Below, piece after piece: positions 25,871 through 34,370 of a stretch of 64,000 nt of DNA. How positions within the stretch are numbered: position 1 is the first letter of the stretch; the number at the start of each line of letters is the position of its first letter. Source of the DNA: Methylobacterium marchantiae. Lineage in GTDB: Bacteria; Pseudomonadota; Alphaproteobacteria; Rhizobiales; Beijerinckiaceae. The notes under the pieces are model-generated. The model saw only the letters and a program-made list of their open reading frames with translations, was not told the DNA's origin and did not search any database. The stretch lies in contig NZ_BPQT01000012.1 in assembly GCF_022179405.1 (NCBI RefSeq), forward strand, positions 62,001-126,000, read 5' to 3'. A program made the translations under genes and the position numbers.

Positions 25871-26856
25871 GCGACCCGATTGCAGTGGTGGGCGGAGGCG
25901 CCTGGGGAACGGCCCTCGCCAATGCGGCGGCGGCGGCGGGACATCCCGTGACGCTGTGGCTGCGCGATGGGGAAGCCGCCCGGCGCATCGAGGAGACGCG
26001 CGAGAACGCCCGCTACCTGCCGGGGGTGAGGCTGCACGACGCCATCCGCGCTACCGCCGAGCCGCGGGATCTGTCCAGCGCGAAGGTCGTTCTCCTGGTC
26101 ACGCCGGCCCAGACGCTGCGCGGGGTTCTCGGAACCCTGAAATCGTCTATCGACCGGCGGGCCGCCATCGTTCTCTGCGCCAAGGGGATCGAGCGGGGCA
26201 GCGACGCCTTCATGAGCGCGGTCGCCGCCGAGGCGATGCCGGGCGCGTCCGTCGCTGTGCTGTCGGGGCCGAGTTTCGCGGCGGACGTCGCCCGCAATCT
26301 TCCCACCGCCGTGACTCTGGCGGCCGAGGATGCCGATCTGGCCGCCCGCCTCGCCGCCGCCCTGTCGGGGCCGGCCCTGCGCGTCTACCACACCGACGAC
26401 GTGCGCGGCGTCGAGATCGGCGGCGCGGGCAAGAACGTGCTCGCCATCGCGTCGGGCATCGTCGCGGGGCGCGGCCTCGGCGAGAGCGCGCGCGCGGCCC
26501 TCATCGCGCGGGCCTTCGCCGAACTCATGCGCTTCGCCCGCGCCTATGGCGGACGCCCCGAGACCCTGATGGGCCTGTCGGGCCTCGGCGATCTCGTTCT
26601 CACCGCCTCCTCGCCGCAATCGCGCAACTTCGCCTTCGGCCAGCGCCTCGGCGCCGGCGCCACGTCGGAGGAGGCCTCCGGCGGCAAGCTCGCCGAGGGC
26701 GCCTTCACCGCCGCGGCCCTCGTCGCCCTGGCACGAAGGAACGCCGTCGAGATGCCGGTGGCCGAGGCGGTGGCCGCCATCGTCTCGGGAGGGGCGAGCG
26801 TCGATGCCGTGGTGGCCGGTCTCCTCGCCCGTCCCCTCAAGCGGGAGGCGGAATGA
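25867..26856 (+). CDS. gpsA: Glycerol-3-phosphate dehydrogenase [NAD(P)+]
   Basis: A 329-residue GpsA, reducing dihydroxyacetone phosphate to sn-glycerol-3-phosphate for phospholipid synthesis. It has the nucleotide-binding GGGAWGTALAN (residues 8-18), CAKGIERGS, VLSGPSFAADVA, the catalytic-lysine region GGAGKNVLAIASG (about 184) and ARAYGGRPETLMGLSGLGDL. ATGA overlaps at both ends make it part of a tightly coupled set with the GNAT and OGFr-like genes. Confidence 0.95.
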   Translation: MSDPIAVVGGGAWGTALANAAAAAGHPVTLWLRDGEAARRIEETRENARYLPGVRLHDAIRATAEPRDLSSAKVVLLVTPAQTLRGVLGTLKSSIDRRAAIVLCAKGIERGSDAFMSAVAAEAMPGASVAVLSGPSFAADVARNLPTAVTLAAEDADLAARLAAALSGPALRVYHTDDVRGVEIGGAGKNVLAIASGIVAGRGLGESARAALIARAFAELMRFARAYGGRPETLMGLSGLGDLVLTASSPQSRNFAFGQRLGAGATSEEASGGKLAEGAFTAAALVALARRNAVEMPVAEAVAAIVSGGASVDAVVAGLLARPLKREAE

Positions 26857-27317
26857 GCACGGGGCCAATCCACGCCTTCCTCGCCGGCACCGGGCGCGAC
26901 GGCGCGCGTCGCACCCTCGCCGACGTCGTCGCCTTCGACGATGCCAGGATCGAGGGCGTCCACGACTTCGTTCAGTGGTGCTTCCCCTTATCCGAGGCGA
27001 GCCGCGCCGTCCCGGGAGCGCCGGTGCTCGGAAGCGAGGAAGCCGACGCCATCCGCGCCGACCCGATTGCTCAGGAAGGGCTGCGCTCCGCCCTCGCGCG
27101 GATGACGGAGTTCTACACCCGCACCGACGGCTGGCTGCGCGCCTACGACCACAACCATCTGCGCATCACCCGGATCCTCGCCGCGACCCGCCGCCTGCTC
27201 GGCCCCGACGAGGCCGCCGCGTTCCATGCCTTCGTGACGAAGCGCAACGAGGATGCCGGGTCTCCCGTCAACGCCGACAGCCTGCGCTACTGGGGATCGG
27301 CGCTTCGCGACGCCTGA
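26853..27317 (+). CDS. Opioid-growth-factor-receptor-like (OGFr_N) domain protein
   Basis: A 154-residue protein matching the bacterial family that carries the conserved N-terminal domain of the eukaryotic opioid growth factor receptor. Typical blocks are FLAGTGRDGARRTLADVVAFDDARIEGVHDFVQWCFPL-type sequence and YDHNHLRITRILAATRRLLG. It is common in Alphaproteobacteria next to gpsA. Its function is unknown, and the name implies no receptor role. The start overlaps gpsA as ATGA. The protein is soluble and helical with no membrane segment. Confidence 0.85.
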   Translation: MSTGPIHAFLAGTGRDGARRTLADVVAFDDARIEGVHDFVQWCFPLSEASRAVPGAPVLGSEEADAIRADPIAQEGLRSALARMTEFYTRTDGWLRAYDHNHLRITRILAATRRLLGPDEAAAFHAFVTKRNEDAGSPVNADSLRYWGSALRDA

Positions 27318-27368
27318 CGGCCACGCTGTCCCGCGCTAAGGATGCGCCTCGATCCAAAGAGGCGAGCG

Positions 27369-27785
27369 ATGGCGTACTGGCTCTACAAATCCGAACCGAA
27401 GACCTGGTCCTGGGACCAGCAGGTGGAGGCGGGGGAGCACGGCACGCCCTGGAACGGGGTGCGCAACCACGTCGCCAAGCTCAACCTCATGGCGATGCAG
27501 GTGGGCGAGCGCGGGTTCTTCTACCATTCCAACGAGGGCAAGGCCGTCGTCGGCATCGTCGAGGTGATCCGGCCCTACTACCCGGACGACACCGACCCCA
27601 CCGGCCGCTTCGGCATGGTCGACCTGCGCGCCGTCGAACCCCTCCGGCGCCCGGTGACCCTGGAGGCGATCAAGGCCGAGCCGCGCCTCAAGGCGATGGT
27701 GCTCGCCAACAATTCGCGTCTGTCGGTGCAGCCGGTGACGGCGGAGGAATGGGAGATCGTGCGCGGGATGGGCGGGCTGGCGTGA
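27369..27785 (+). CDS. EVE domain protein
   Basis: A 138-residue single-domain EVE (PUA-like) protein. It begins AYWLYKSEPKTWSWDQQ and has GTPWNGVRNHVAKLNLMAM, GERGFFYHSNEGKAVVGIVEV and LANNSRLSVQPVTAEEW, all family landmarks. EVE domains bind modified nucleotides in DNA or RNA. The ATG at 27369 was chosen over one nine codons upstream because MAYWLYKSEP is the conserved N-terminus. It is the last of the tsaD-gpsA series, 51 bases after the OGFr-like gene. Confidence 0.93.
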   Translation: MAYWLYKSEPKTWSWDQQVEAGEHGTPWNGVRNHVAKLNLMAMQVGERGFFYHSNEGKAVVGIVEVIRPYYPDDTDPTGRFGMVDLRAVEPLRRPVTLEAIKAEPRLKAMVLANNSRLSVQPVTAEEWEIVRGMGGLA

Positions 27786-27828
27786 CCCGCCCGGCACGAG
27801 CCGCTTTCGCGGCGCCTCTTCTGCTGGG

Positions 27829-27856
27829 TCCCGGCTCACCCTTCGGGCGGCCGGGA
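27829..27856. terminator. Hairpin after the EVE gene
   Basis: TCCCGGC (27829-27835) pairs with GCCGGGA (27850-27856). A second small stem could form inside the loop. It starts 44 bases after the EVE stop. There is no T-run, so this is a weak terminator candidate or a short repeat. Confidence 0.35.
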
Positions 27857-27908
27857 ACAGGGTGCGTCGGCATGAGAACGGACGGCCCGGCATAACCCGC
27901 CCCCGTTT

Positions 27909-27947
27909 CCCCGGACGGGTGGAGCGCCAGCGGAACCCGATCCGGGG
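27909..27947. terminator. Bidirectional hairpin between convergent genes
   Basis: CCCCGGACGGGT (27909-27920) pairs with ACCCGATCCGGGG (27935-27947) with one bulged A and a 14-base loop. It lies between the EVE gene (+) and the response regulator (-). It could stop both transcripts, although no T-tract flanks it, or belong to a repeat family. Confidence 0.5.
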
Positions 27948-27989
27948 CCCAGCCAGAAAAGCCGCGCAGCGTCAGGATCTCAGGGCGGC

Positions 27990-28652
27990 TCAGCCCTGGC
28001 GCTGCGCCTGCGTCACCGCCACGTGGATGAGTTCGGCGAGTGTCCGTACGCCGAGCTTCTGGCGCATCTGCGAGCAGGCATTGGTCACGGTCTTGTAGCT
28101 CACCGACAGGTCGCTCGCGATGGCGCCGTAGGACTTGCCCTGCGCCAGGCGGGTGAGGATCTGCTGCTCGCGCGGGGTCAGCTGCGCCTCGGGCGTGCGG
28201 CGCGGGTCGGTGCGCAGCATCGCGACTTCGGTGGCCAGGCGCCGGTCGAGATAGACTTGGCCGGCGCGGACCCGCTCGAACGCCTCGAACAGCTCCACCG
28301 AGGCGTGGTCCTTCAGGACGTAGCCCAGCGCCCCGGCCTCCAGCGCCCGCGAGACGATCACCGGGTCGTTGTGCATGCTGAAGACCAGGATGCGGATGCC
28401 GGGCGCGGCGCTGCGCATCCGGCGGATGAGATCGAGCCCGGCGAGCCCGCTGCCCTGGAAGGTGAGATCGCAGATCACCATCGACGGGCGCAGGCGGAAG
28501 AACAGGCGATAGCCGGCGACCGTGCTGGTCGCCTCGGCGATCCGCTCGATACCGGCGTCCTCGAGGACGCGGCGGCAGCCCTGGAGGACGATCGGATGAT
28601 CGTCGATGACGAGGACGGGCGCTTGGGTCGATGTCGGTGTCAACGCGTTCAT
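27990..28652 (-). CDS. NarL/FixJ-type response regulator
   Basis: A 220-residue regulator. The receiver domain (about 12-130) has acidic pair Asp17/Asp18, phospho-acceptor Asp62 in VICDLTF, the Ser/Thr-equivalent region VFSMHN, and Lys in YVLKDHAS. The C-terminal LuxR-type helix-turn-helix (about 155-215) is LTPREQQILTRLAQGKSYGAIASDLSVSYKTVTNACSQMRQKL. The ATG overlaps the stop of the histidine kinase gene as ATGA, marking a cognate pair. Target genes are unknown. Confidence 0.93.
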   Translation of the reverse strand: MNALTPTSTQAPVLVIDDHPIVLQGCRRVLEDAGIERIAEATSTVAGYRLFFRLRPSMVICDLTFQGSGLAGLDLIRRMRSAAPGIRILVFSMHNDPVIVSRALEAGALGYVLKDHASVELFEAFERVRAGQVYLDRRLATEVAMLRTDPRRTPEAQLTPREQQILTRLAQGKSYGAIASDLSVSYKTVTNACSQMRQKLGVRTLAELIHVAVTQAQRQG

Positions 28653-30127
28653 ACGGAAACGATCGGGCTCGTGTCCTCGGCCCGCTCGGGATCGAGCGGT
28701 ATCGCTATCCGGACAACCGTCCCCGGCGCCGCGTTGTCAAGGTGAAATGTGCCGCTCAAGGCTTCCACCCGCTCCCGCATCCCCGACAAACCGATTCCGC
28801 CACGATAACCTCCGTCGAGCCCGGCCTGTTGCGTCGCGGCCCTTTCGGCGGCCAGCCCGCTGCCGTCGTCGCGGATCACGACGCGCAATTCGTTGCCGCC
28901 GATGCTTTCGCCGACCTCCGCCGTGACGGTGCGCGCGTCGCCGTGGCGCACCGCATTGGTCATGCTCTCTTGGATGCAGCGGAACACCGTGAGATCGACG
29001 AGATCGCCGTATCCGCGGGCGAGATCCGTGAACGTCCCTCGGAAATCGGTTCCCGGATGGCGGTTGCGGAAATTGCGCAGCAGAAGATTCAGGCATTCGG
29101 CGAGGGGCACCTGCCCGAGAGCGTGCGGGCGCAGGCGGTTGAGGAGGTCGCGGTTGAGGCCCTGGACCTGTCCGACGATGGTGCTGATCTCGTCGGCGCG
29201 GGCGGAGAGCTTCGTCCTGTCCGGTTCCCCCGGCGCCTGGGCCAATCGCGTCACCGAGGCCGCGTTCGCTTCGAGCGCGAACAGGCACGGACCGAATTCG
29301 TCGTGGAGTTCGAGGGCCGTGCGCCGCCGCTCGTCATCCTGCGCCGTGAGGAGCTGACGGTTGAGGCGGCCGTTGGCGGCGCGCGATTCCGCAAGCGCCT
29401 CGGCGACGCTGTTGAAGCGTTCCGCGATGATCGCGAGCTCGCGCGAGGCGGGCGGATCGAGCCGCACCGTGTAATCGTGCCGCTCGAGCTGGATCAGGCC
29501 GTCGGCGAGCTGGGTCAGGGGCGCCAGGACGCGGCCGAAGGCGATGTAAAGCGCACCGAGCAGGCCGAGGTTGAGGCACAGGCTCGCGAGCGACAGGGAG
29601 ACGGTGTAGCCCCAGACCTCGTCGATCTCGTCGAGGGGCTCGGTGGTGATCAGGGCGGTGCCGATCCGCTGGTCCTGGGCGACGATCGGCAACTCGTCGC
29701 GTTGCGGCGTCGGTGCGATCAGGACGCCGAACCAGCGCGGGGCGAGATGCGTCTCGCGGCGAGGGCGCGGGCTCGCCAGGGCTACCTTGCCGCCTTCCGC
29801 GTCGAACACCGCGACGCGGACGTGGCGGAGACCCTGCACCCGCAATTCGAGAGTCCGGAGCAGGCTGGCGGGGGACGCCGATTGGGCGAGCCCGATCGTG
29901 TCCGAGACGATCACCTCGATATTGGCGAGGGCCGCCTGCATCTCCACCTCCACCGCCGAGCGGGCGTTGATCACGATCAGGCTGAACGAGACCAGGGCGG
30001 CGAGGAGGTCGATGGCGAGGACGAGGACGACGAGCCTCGCCCGCGTGGGGAGGGCGGCCCAGCTCAGGCGGCCCGGGCGACGTGCCGCCGGTGCGACGGC
30101 CGAAGAGCCGATTGAGTTGAGGTTCAT
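28649..30127 (-). CDS. NarX-type (HisKA_3) sensor histidine kinase
   Basis: A 492-residue membrane kinase. It has TM1 at about 32-54, a periplasmic domain of roughly 110 residues, TM2 at about 165-188, a HAMP-like linker (LAPLTQLADGLIQLERHDYTVRL), the HisKA_3 dimerisation box with His near 271 (DDERRRTALELHDEFGPCLFALE), and an HATPase with NAVRHGDA, DDGSGL and GGIGLSGMRERV. It is coupled to the response regulator by ATGA. The ATG at 30127 was chosen; a GTG four codons upstream is possible. The sensed signal is unknown. A perfect 18-bp palindrome lies about 80 bases upstream. Confidence 0.9.
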   Translation of the reverse strand: MNLNSIGSSAVAPAARRPGRLSWAALPTRARLVVLVLAIDLLAALVSFSLIVINARSAVEVEMQAALANIEVIVSDTIGLAQSASPASLLRTLELRVQGLRHVRVAVFDAEGGKVALASPRPRRETHLAPRWFGVLIAPTPQRDELPIVAQDQRIGTALITTEPLDEIDEVWGYTVSLSLASLCLNLGLLGALYIAFGRVLAPLTQLADGLIQLERHDYTVRLDPPASRELAIIAERFNSVAEALAESRAANGRLNRQLLTAQDDERRRTALELHDEFGPCLFALEANAASVTRLAQAPGEPDRTKLSARADEISTIVGQVQGLNRDLLNRLRPHALGQVPLAECLNLLLRNFRNRHPGTDFRGTFTDLARGYGDLVDLTVFRCIQESMTNAVRHGDARTVTAEVGESIGGNELRVVIRDDGSGLAAERAATQQAGLDGGYRGGIGLSGMRERVEALSGTFHLDNAAPGTVVRIAIPLDPERAEDTSPIVSV

Positions 30128-30514
30128 CGTGAATTGCACCGGGATGGGTCGGGCCGCTGAGCAGGGTTGTAGCGATATTCCGTCGGCTTGGAATGCGCGC
30201 GATTGCGGATCGCGATCCGCAGCAATGGGCTCGCCGAAGATTCGGTCGTGCGCTCGTCTTACGGACGGACCTCAAGTCGTCGCCGGATACCGACCGTTAA
30301 GTACCGCGCCGTTATCCAGATTCGTGTGGGCTACGACACGTGCATGACTGAGCGGGGATGTGAGGACATCTTCATGCCCCATTGTCCTTCTCACCTCCGA
30401 TACACGCCGGCAGGGAGCGGGCGACTCGTGCGCATCGCCAGGGCGATCGCTCCGGGCCGTACCGATTTCGTGACGGTCAAACGTTTTTTCGATGATCGTT
30501 AGAGAATCCGCCCG
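30128..30514. other. Divergent intergenic region without a supported gene
   Basis: 387 bases between the histidine kinase (-) and the unknown membrane protein (+). It contains the 18-bp palindrome at 30204-30221 and moderately AT-richer stretches at 30290-30370 and 30480-30500. Promoters in both directions are expected here; I cannot place them. Confidence 0.5.
30204..30221. promoter_or_regulatory. Perfect 18-bp palindrome, possible operator
   Basis: TGCGGATCGCGATCCGCA is identical to its own reverse complement. It lies 77 bases upstream of the kinase start and about 290 bases before the plus-strand gene. A symmetric site without a loop suits a dimeric DNA-binding protein better than an RNA hairpin. 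Confidence 0.5.
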
Positions 30515-31447
30515 ATGATGCACGTTGCCATCGATCCGAGCGAAAGGCGCCAAGCTGGGTCCGGCAATGCCGGGTCCGGCCAGCCCGCGCCCGCTCGGCT
30601 CGCTCCGGCCAAACCGGTGAAGGCCGCGGCGAAGCCCGCTGGCTTAGGACGCCAGATCGTTGGACGGCCGATCGTTCTCGGCGGACTCGGCTGCCTCGCC
30701 CTCGCCGGCCTGTCCGTCGCCGCCTACTCGGCGATGGGCAGCCTCGCCGGTCCCCAGGTCGTGCGGCCGAACCTCTATCAGATGCAGAAGGCGCAGAGCG
30801 CCCAGGCAAGTGCCTCGGACTGGCCCGATCTGCGGGACGGCGTTCCGGTACTGGCAACGGCCGCAGAGACCGCGAAGCCGCCGGTGGTGCAGGAAGCGGC
30901 CGTGCCGGTCGCCGACAAGGCTCCCGCGGTCGAGACGATCGTCATGATCGAGAAGCCCGTTGCCGAGAAGATCTCGACCATGGCGGCGGCGGCACCGAAT
31001 CAACCGGCGGCGCCCGCCGCGGCCCGTCCGAAGGCGATGCCGGCGATCGAGCCCGTGAGCGTCGCACCGCCGCCTCGCGCGATCTCGGCCATCGTCCCGA
31101 CCCGTAACGCGGCTCTGATCGCGCCGAGTGCGTCTCAGACGACCCGGGCACGTGCGGCCGAGACGTCGTTCGCGTCCCTGCCGCCAGAGCCGGTCGCCCA
31201 GCGTCCGAAGCCGACCGCTGCGGTGGCGAAACCGAAGCCGGTCAAGGCCGCTGCCGCCAACCCCGCTGCCGCCAAGCCCGTGCAGGAGGCCAGCGCCGAA
31301 CCCGCCGCGGCCCCTGCCGCGCCGGAGCCCGAGCAGAGCGAAGTCTTCGGCATCAAGGTGCCGTCCTTCGCTCCGGCCGGACGCAAGATCGCCGAGAGCG
31401 TCGAGGCCCTCGGCAACGCGGTGAAGAACCTGCCGAACCAGTTCTGA
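30515..31447 (+). CDS. Single-pass Ala/Pro-rich membrane protein, unknown
   Basis: A 310-residue protein with no recognised domain. A basic Ala/Pro-rich N-terminus is followed by one membrane helix at about 54-74 (IVLGGLGCLALAGLSVAAYSAMG) and a long low-complexity periplasmic stretch rich in AAKP and PAAP (about 100-275). A short conserved-looking C-terminus has EVFGIKVPSFAPAGRKIAESVEALGNAVKNLPNQF-type sequence. The design suggests a protein spanning the periplasm to the wall, which is inference. Either of two adjacent ATGs (30515, 30518) may be the start. Confidence 0.65.
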   Translation: MMHVAIDPSERRQAGSGNAGSGQPAPARLAPAKPVKAAAKPAGLGRQIVGRPIVLGGLGCLALAGLSVAAYSAMGSLAGPQVVRPNLYQMQKAQSAQASASDWPDLRDGVPVLATAAETAKPPVVQEAAVPVADKAPAVETIVMIEKPVAEKISTMAAAAPNQPAAPAAARPKAMPAIEPVSVAPPPRAISAIVPTRNAALIAPSASQTTRARAAETSFASLPPEPVAQRPKPTAAVAKPKPVKAAAANPAAAKPVQEASAEPAAAPAAPEPEQSEVFGIKVPSFAPAGRKIAESVEALGNAVKNLPNQF

Positions 31448-31534
31448 TCGTCGATTGCGGTTTGTGCTGTCCATGCCAACGAGGCTGCGGACCCGCATGA
31501 GCCGTCCGGAGACCTAAATCTTATCCCTTGGCGG

Positions 31535-32251
31535 ATGCCCGACCTGACGAGAATCCTGCCATTGCGCTTGGCATTCTGGGCGTGTCTTCTGGCGGCAGCC
31601 GCTGCCCTTGCCCATCCGATGGAGCGGAAGGGAACGACCGTGAATCCCGATTGGGAAGTGGTACCCGATACCGGGATTGGCCGCCTCCTCTTCGGCCTCA
31701 CACCGGAGGAGGTCGCGGCCGTAGCGGACCCGGTCTACGGTGCGCCCTCGCCGCTCATCCGAGGCGCGGAGGCCGCCGCCGATGTGGACGCCATGATCGC
31801 CCAGCTGGGTCCATCCCTGTCGGTGGCCGACATCTCCGCCATGAGGCAAGCCGCCACCGATCTGGCGAGCCTGGACCGGCAGAACCTCGAGAAGGACCGT
31901 ACGCCGATCCTTTTGGAATACCGTGACGGCCGATTGGACGGGGTGACGGTCGAAGCGCGGCATGCCGAGACGCATTTTCGGAACGAACGGATCTTCTCGC
32001 TGAAGGCGCGGGAGGTGCTGCGGCTGTTCGAGCGGGCGAACGGTACCCCCGGCCGGTTCCGGTCCAACGAAGCCGTGTTCGACAACCTCGCGGTCTCGCT
32101 CTTCGCGTTCAGCCGGGTCTCGCCGCAAGGCAAGGTCCAGGTGGCGCGGGACGATGACCTGGATTTCGCCGAGCGCTCCGTGACCCTGCGCCGTGCGCCC
32201 TATCGGCCCGCGAACGAGATGGACCAGTTCATCACGGCATCGTTCGACTGA
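31535..32251 (+). CDS. Exported hypothetical protein
   Basis: A 238-residue protein with an N-terminal signal peptide (LRLAFWACLLAAAAALAHP, cleavage near residue 27). The mature part starts with a short GIGRLLFGLTPEEVAAV motif, a pattern seen in many small uncharacterised bacterial proteins. It continues as a mixed alpha/beta domain with FSLKAREVLRLFE and ERSVTLRRAPYRP. I recognise no enzyme motif. It lies 87 bases after the unknown membrane protein on the same strand and converges with the helicase gene. Confidence 0.65.
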   Translation: MPDLTRILPLRLAFWACLLAAAAALAHPMERKGTTVNPDWEVVPDTGIGRLLFGLTPEEVAAVADPVYGAPSPLIRGAEAAADVDAMIAQLGPSLSVADISAMRQAATDLASLDRQNLEKDRTPILLEYRDGRLDGVTVEARHAETHFRNERIFSLKAREVLRLFERANGTPGRFRSNEAVFDNLAVSLFAFSRVSPQGKVQVARDDDLDFAERSVTLRRAPYRPANEMDQFITASFD

Positions 32252-32325
32252 CGGAGCGGTCTCGCCGGCAACCCATCTCCCCGGCGCGCGGCTATTGAGG
32301 CAATCATTTTGCCGGATGCGCGGCT

Positions 32326-32352
32326 CTCCTCCCCACAAGGGGGAGAGGGACG
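32326..32352. terminator. Weak hairpin between convergent genes
   Basis: CTCCTCCCC and GGGGGAGAGG flank ACAA between the exported protein (+) and the helicase (-). The stem is imperfect and no T-run follows. It may act as a bidirectional terminator. Confidence 0.3.
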
Positions 32353-32361
32353 CGGTCTCTC

Positions 32362-34077
32362 TCAGCGCGGACGGCGCTGCGGCGGCTTCTTGCCGGCTTC
32401 GCGTTCGTGGCGTCCGGCACGCGGGCTCTTGAAGCCCTTCGGTCCCTCGGCCTCACGCTCGGGCTCGCCGCCGAGAAGCGCCTCGACCTGGATCTCGGGT
32501 GAGCCGTTCTTGGCGAAGGTCGCGGCGAAGCGCGATGCGGCGCCGCCCCGGATCTCGAACTTGGTCTCCCGGTCGAAGATGCGGATGGCACCGATCTCCT
32601 GGCGGCCGATATTGCCGCGGCGGGTCAGCATCGGCAGGAGGCGGCGCGGATCGGCATTGTCGCGGCGGCCGAGATTGAGCCGGAACCAGACCGAGGGACC
32701 TTCCGCGTCGATCCGGGCCGTTTCGGCCGGATCGTAGACGCGGCGCTCCTTGCGCTCCGGCCCGGCGCCCGGATCGGTGACGTCCTCGGGCTCCGGCAGG
32801 CGGGCGCGGTAGATCTTGGCGAGCGCGGCAGCGAGTTCCTGCGGCGTACGCTGGGCCAGCAGCGCCTCGCCCATGGCGAGGTCTTCCTCGGCCGGCGTCT
32901 CGGTGAAGAGCGGGTCCTGCCACATGCGTTCGCCGTCGAGACGGCGGATCTCGTCCGCCGTGGGCGGTCCGGCCCATTCGGCGTTGATCTTGGCGATGGC
33001 GAACATCTGCTCGGCGCGGCGGCGCTTGGAGGCCGGGATCAGCAGGACGCTGGTGCCCTTGCGACCGGCGCGCCCGGTGCGGCCGGAACGGTGCTGCAGC
33101 ACCTCGGCATCGTGCGGCAGGTCGGCATGGATGACGAGGCTCACCGTCGGCAGGTCGATGCCGCGGGCGGCGACGTCGGTGGCGACGCAGACCTTGGCGC
33201 GGCCGTCGCGCAGGGCCTGGAGCGCGGCGTTGCGCTCGCCCTGGCCGAGTTCGCCGGAGAGCGCGACCGCCGAGAAGCCGCGCTCGGTCAGCACCGCCTG
33301 GAGATGGCGCACGGCGTTGCGGGTGTTGCAGAAGACGATGGCGGTGGGCGCATCGGTGTAGCGCAGGGTGTTGACCACCACGTGCTCGATCTCGCGCGGC
33401 ACCACGCGCACGGCGCGGTAGGTGATGTCGGTGTGGCCGCGCTCCTGGCCCTTCACCGCGATGCGCAGGGCGTCGTTCTGGTAGCGCTCGGCCAAGCTGG
33501 CGATGGCCTTCGGCAGGGTCGCCGAGAATAGAAGCGTGCGCCGCTCCTTCGGGGTCACCGAGAGGATGAATTCGAGGTCGTCGCGGAAGCCGAGATCGAG
33601 CATCTCGTCGGCCTCGTCGAGGACGGCGACGCGCAGGTTCTGGGTGGCGAGGTTGCGCCGCTCCAGATGGTCGCGCAGGCGGCCCGGCGTGCCGACGACG
33701 ATATGGGCGCCCTCGGCCAGGGCCCGGCTCTCGCGGCGCGGATCCATGCCGCCGACGCAGGCGATCACGCGGGCGCCGGTCTCGGCATAGAGCCATTCGA
33801 GCTCGCGCTGGACCTGGAGCGCGAGTTCGCGGGTCGGGGCGATGACGAGAGCCAGGGGCGGGCCGGCCGGCTCCAGCCGCTCGGCATCGCCGAGAAGCGT
33901 CTCGGCGAAGGCGAGGCCGTAGGCGACGGTCTTGCCCGAGCCGGTCTGGGCGGAGACGAGGAGGTCTCGCCCCTGGGCCGCCGCCTCGATCACGGCGCTC
34001 TGAACGGGGGTCGGGTCTTCGTAGTTGCGGGCCTCCAGCGCTCGGACGAGCGGGGCCGGCAGGGTAGGAAAGGGCAC
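32362..34077 (-). CDS. DEAD-box RNA helicase (DeaD/CsdA-DbpA type)
   Basis: A 571-residue RNA helicase. Core motifs in order are the Q-motif region (PTPVQSAVI), AQTGSGKT (Walker A, about 43-50), APTRELALQ, TPGRLRDHL, LDEADEML (about 151-158), SATLP, VFCNTRNAVRHL, VATDVAARGIDLP and HRSGRTGRAGR. After a linker, a C-terminal DbpA-like RNA-binding domain (VWFRLNLGRRDNADPRRLLPMLTRRGNIGRQEIGAIRIF) precedes a basic tail. Likely roles are ribosome assembly or cold adaptation. The gene stands alone, with a 290-base upstream region shared with the antiporter gene. Confidence 0.94.
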   Translation of the reverse strand: MPFPTLPAPLVRALEARNYEDPTPVQSAVIEAAAQGRDLLVSAQTGSGKTVAYGLAFAETLLGDAERLEPAGPPLALVIAPTRELALQVQRELEWLYAETGARVIACVGGMDPRRESRALAEGAHIVVGTPGRLRDHLERRNLATQNLRVAVLDEADEMLDLGFRDDLEFILSVTPKERRTLLFSATLPKAIASLAERYQNDALRIAVKGQERGHTDITYRAVRVVPREIEHVVVNTLRYTDAPTAIVFCNTRNAVRHLQAVLTERGFSAVALSGELGQGERNAALQALRDGRAKVCVATDVAARGIDLPTVSLVIHADLPHDAEVLQHRSGRTGRAGRKGTSVLLIPASKRRRAEQMFAIAKINAEWAGPPTADEIRRLDGERMWQDPLFTETPAEEDLAMGEALLAQRTPQELAAALAKIYRARLPEPEDVTDPGAGPERKERRVYDPAETARIDAEGPSVWFRLNLGRRDNADPRRLLPMLTRRGNIGRQEIGAIRIFDRETKFEIRGGAASRFAATFAKNGSPEIQVEALLGGEPEREAEGPKGFKSPRAGRHEREAGKKPPQRRPR

Positions 34078-34370
34078 GGAGCAGGAGCCTTGCAGGCAGA
34101 CAAGGCAAACCCTGCGGATTCGACTCGCCCTTAGCGGCGACGTCGCTTCATCCGGTCTTGGGTCCGGCCTCGTTCGGTTACGGAGAGGTTGCTTCTAGCC
34201 GCAAAGCCGCGCTTGCGCCACGCCCCATGGTGCAATGCTTCCAAGCGTCGACTGCGGGTACGAGCGTCACCTGAGTGTATCCGACAAAGGTCCATCCCGT
34301 GGGCTGTCCTCCGCAAGCCCCTGATGCCACAAGGGTCGCCGTCACGGGGACGATCGCGAGGCGGGTGGGA

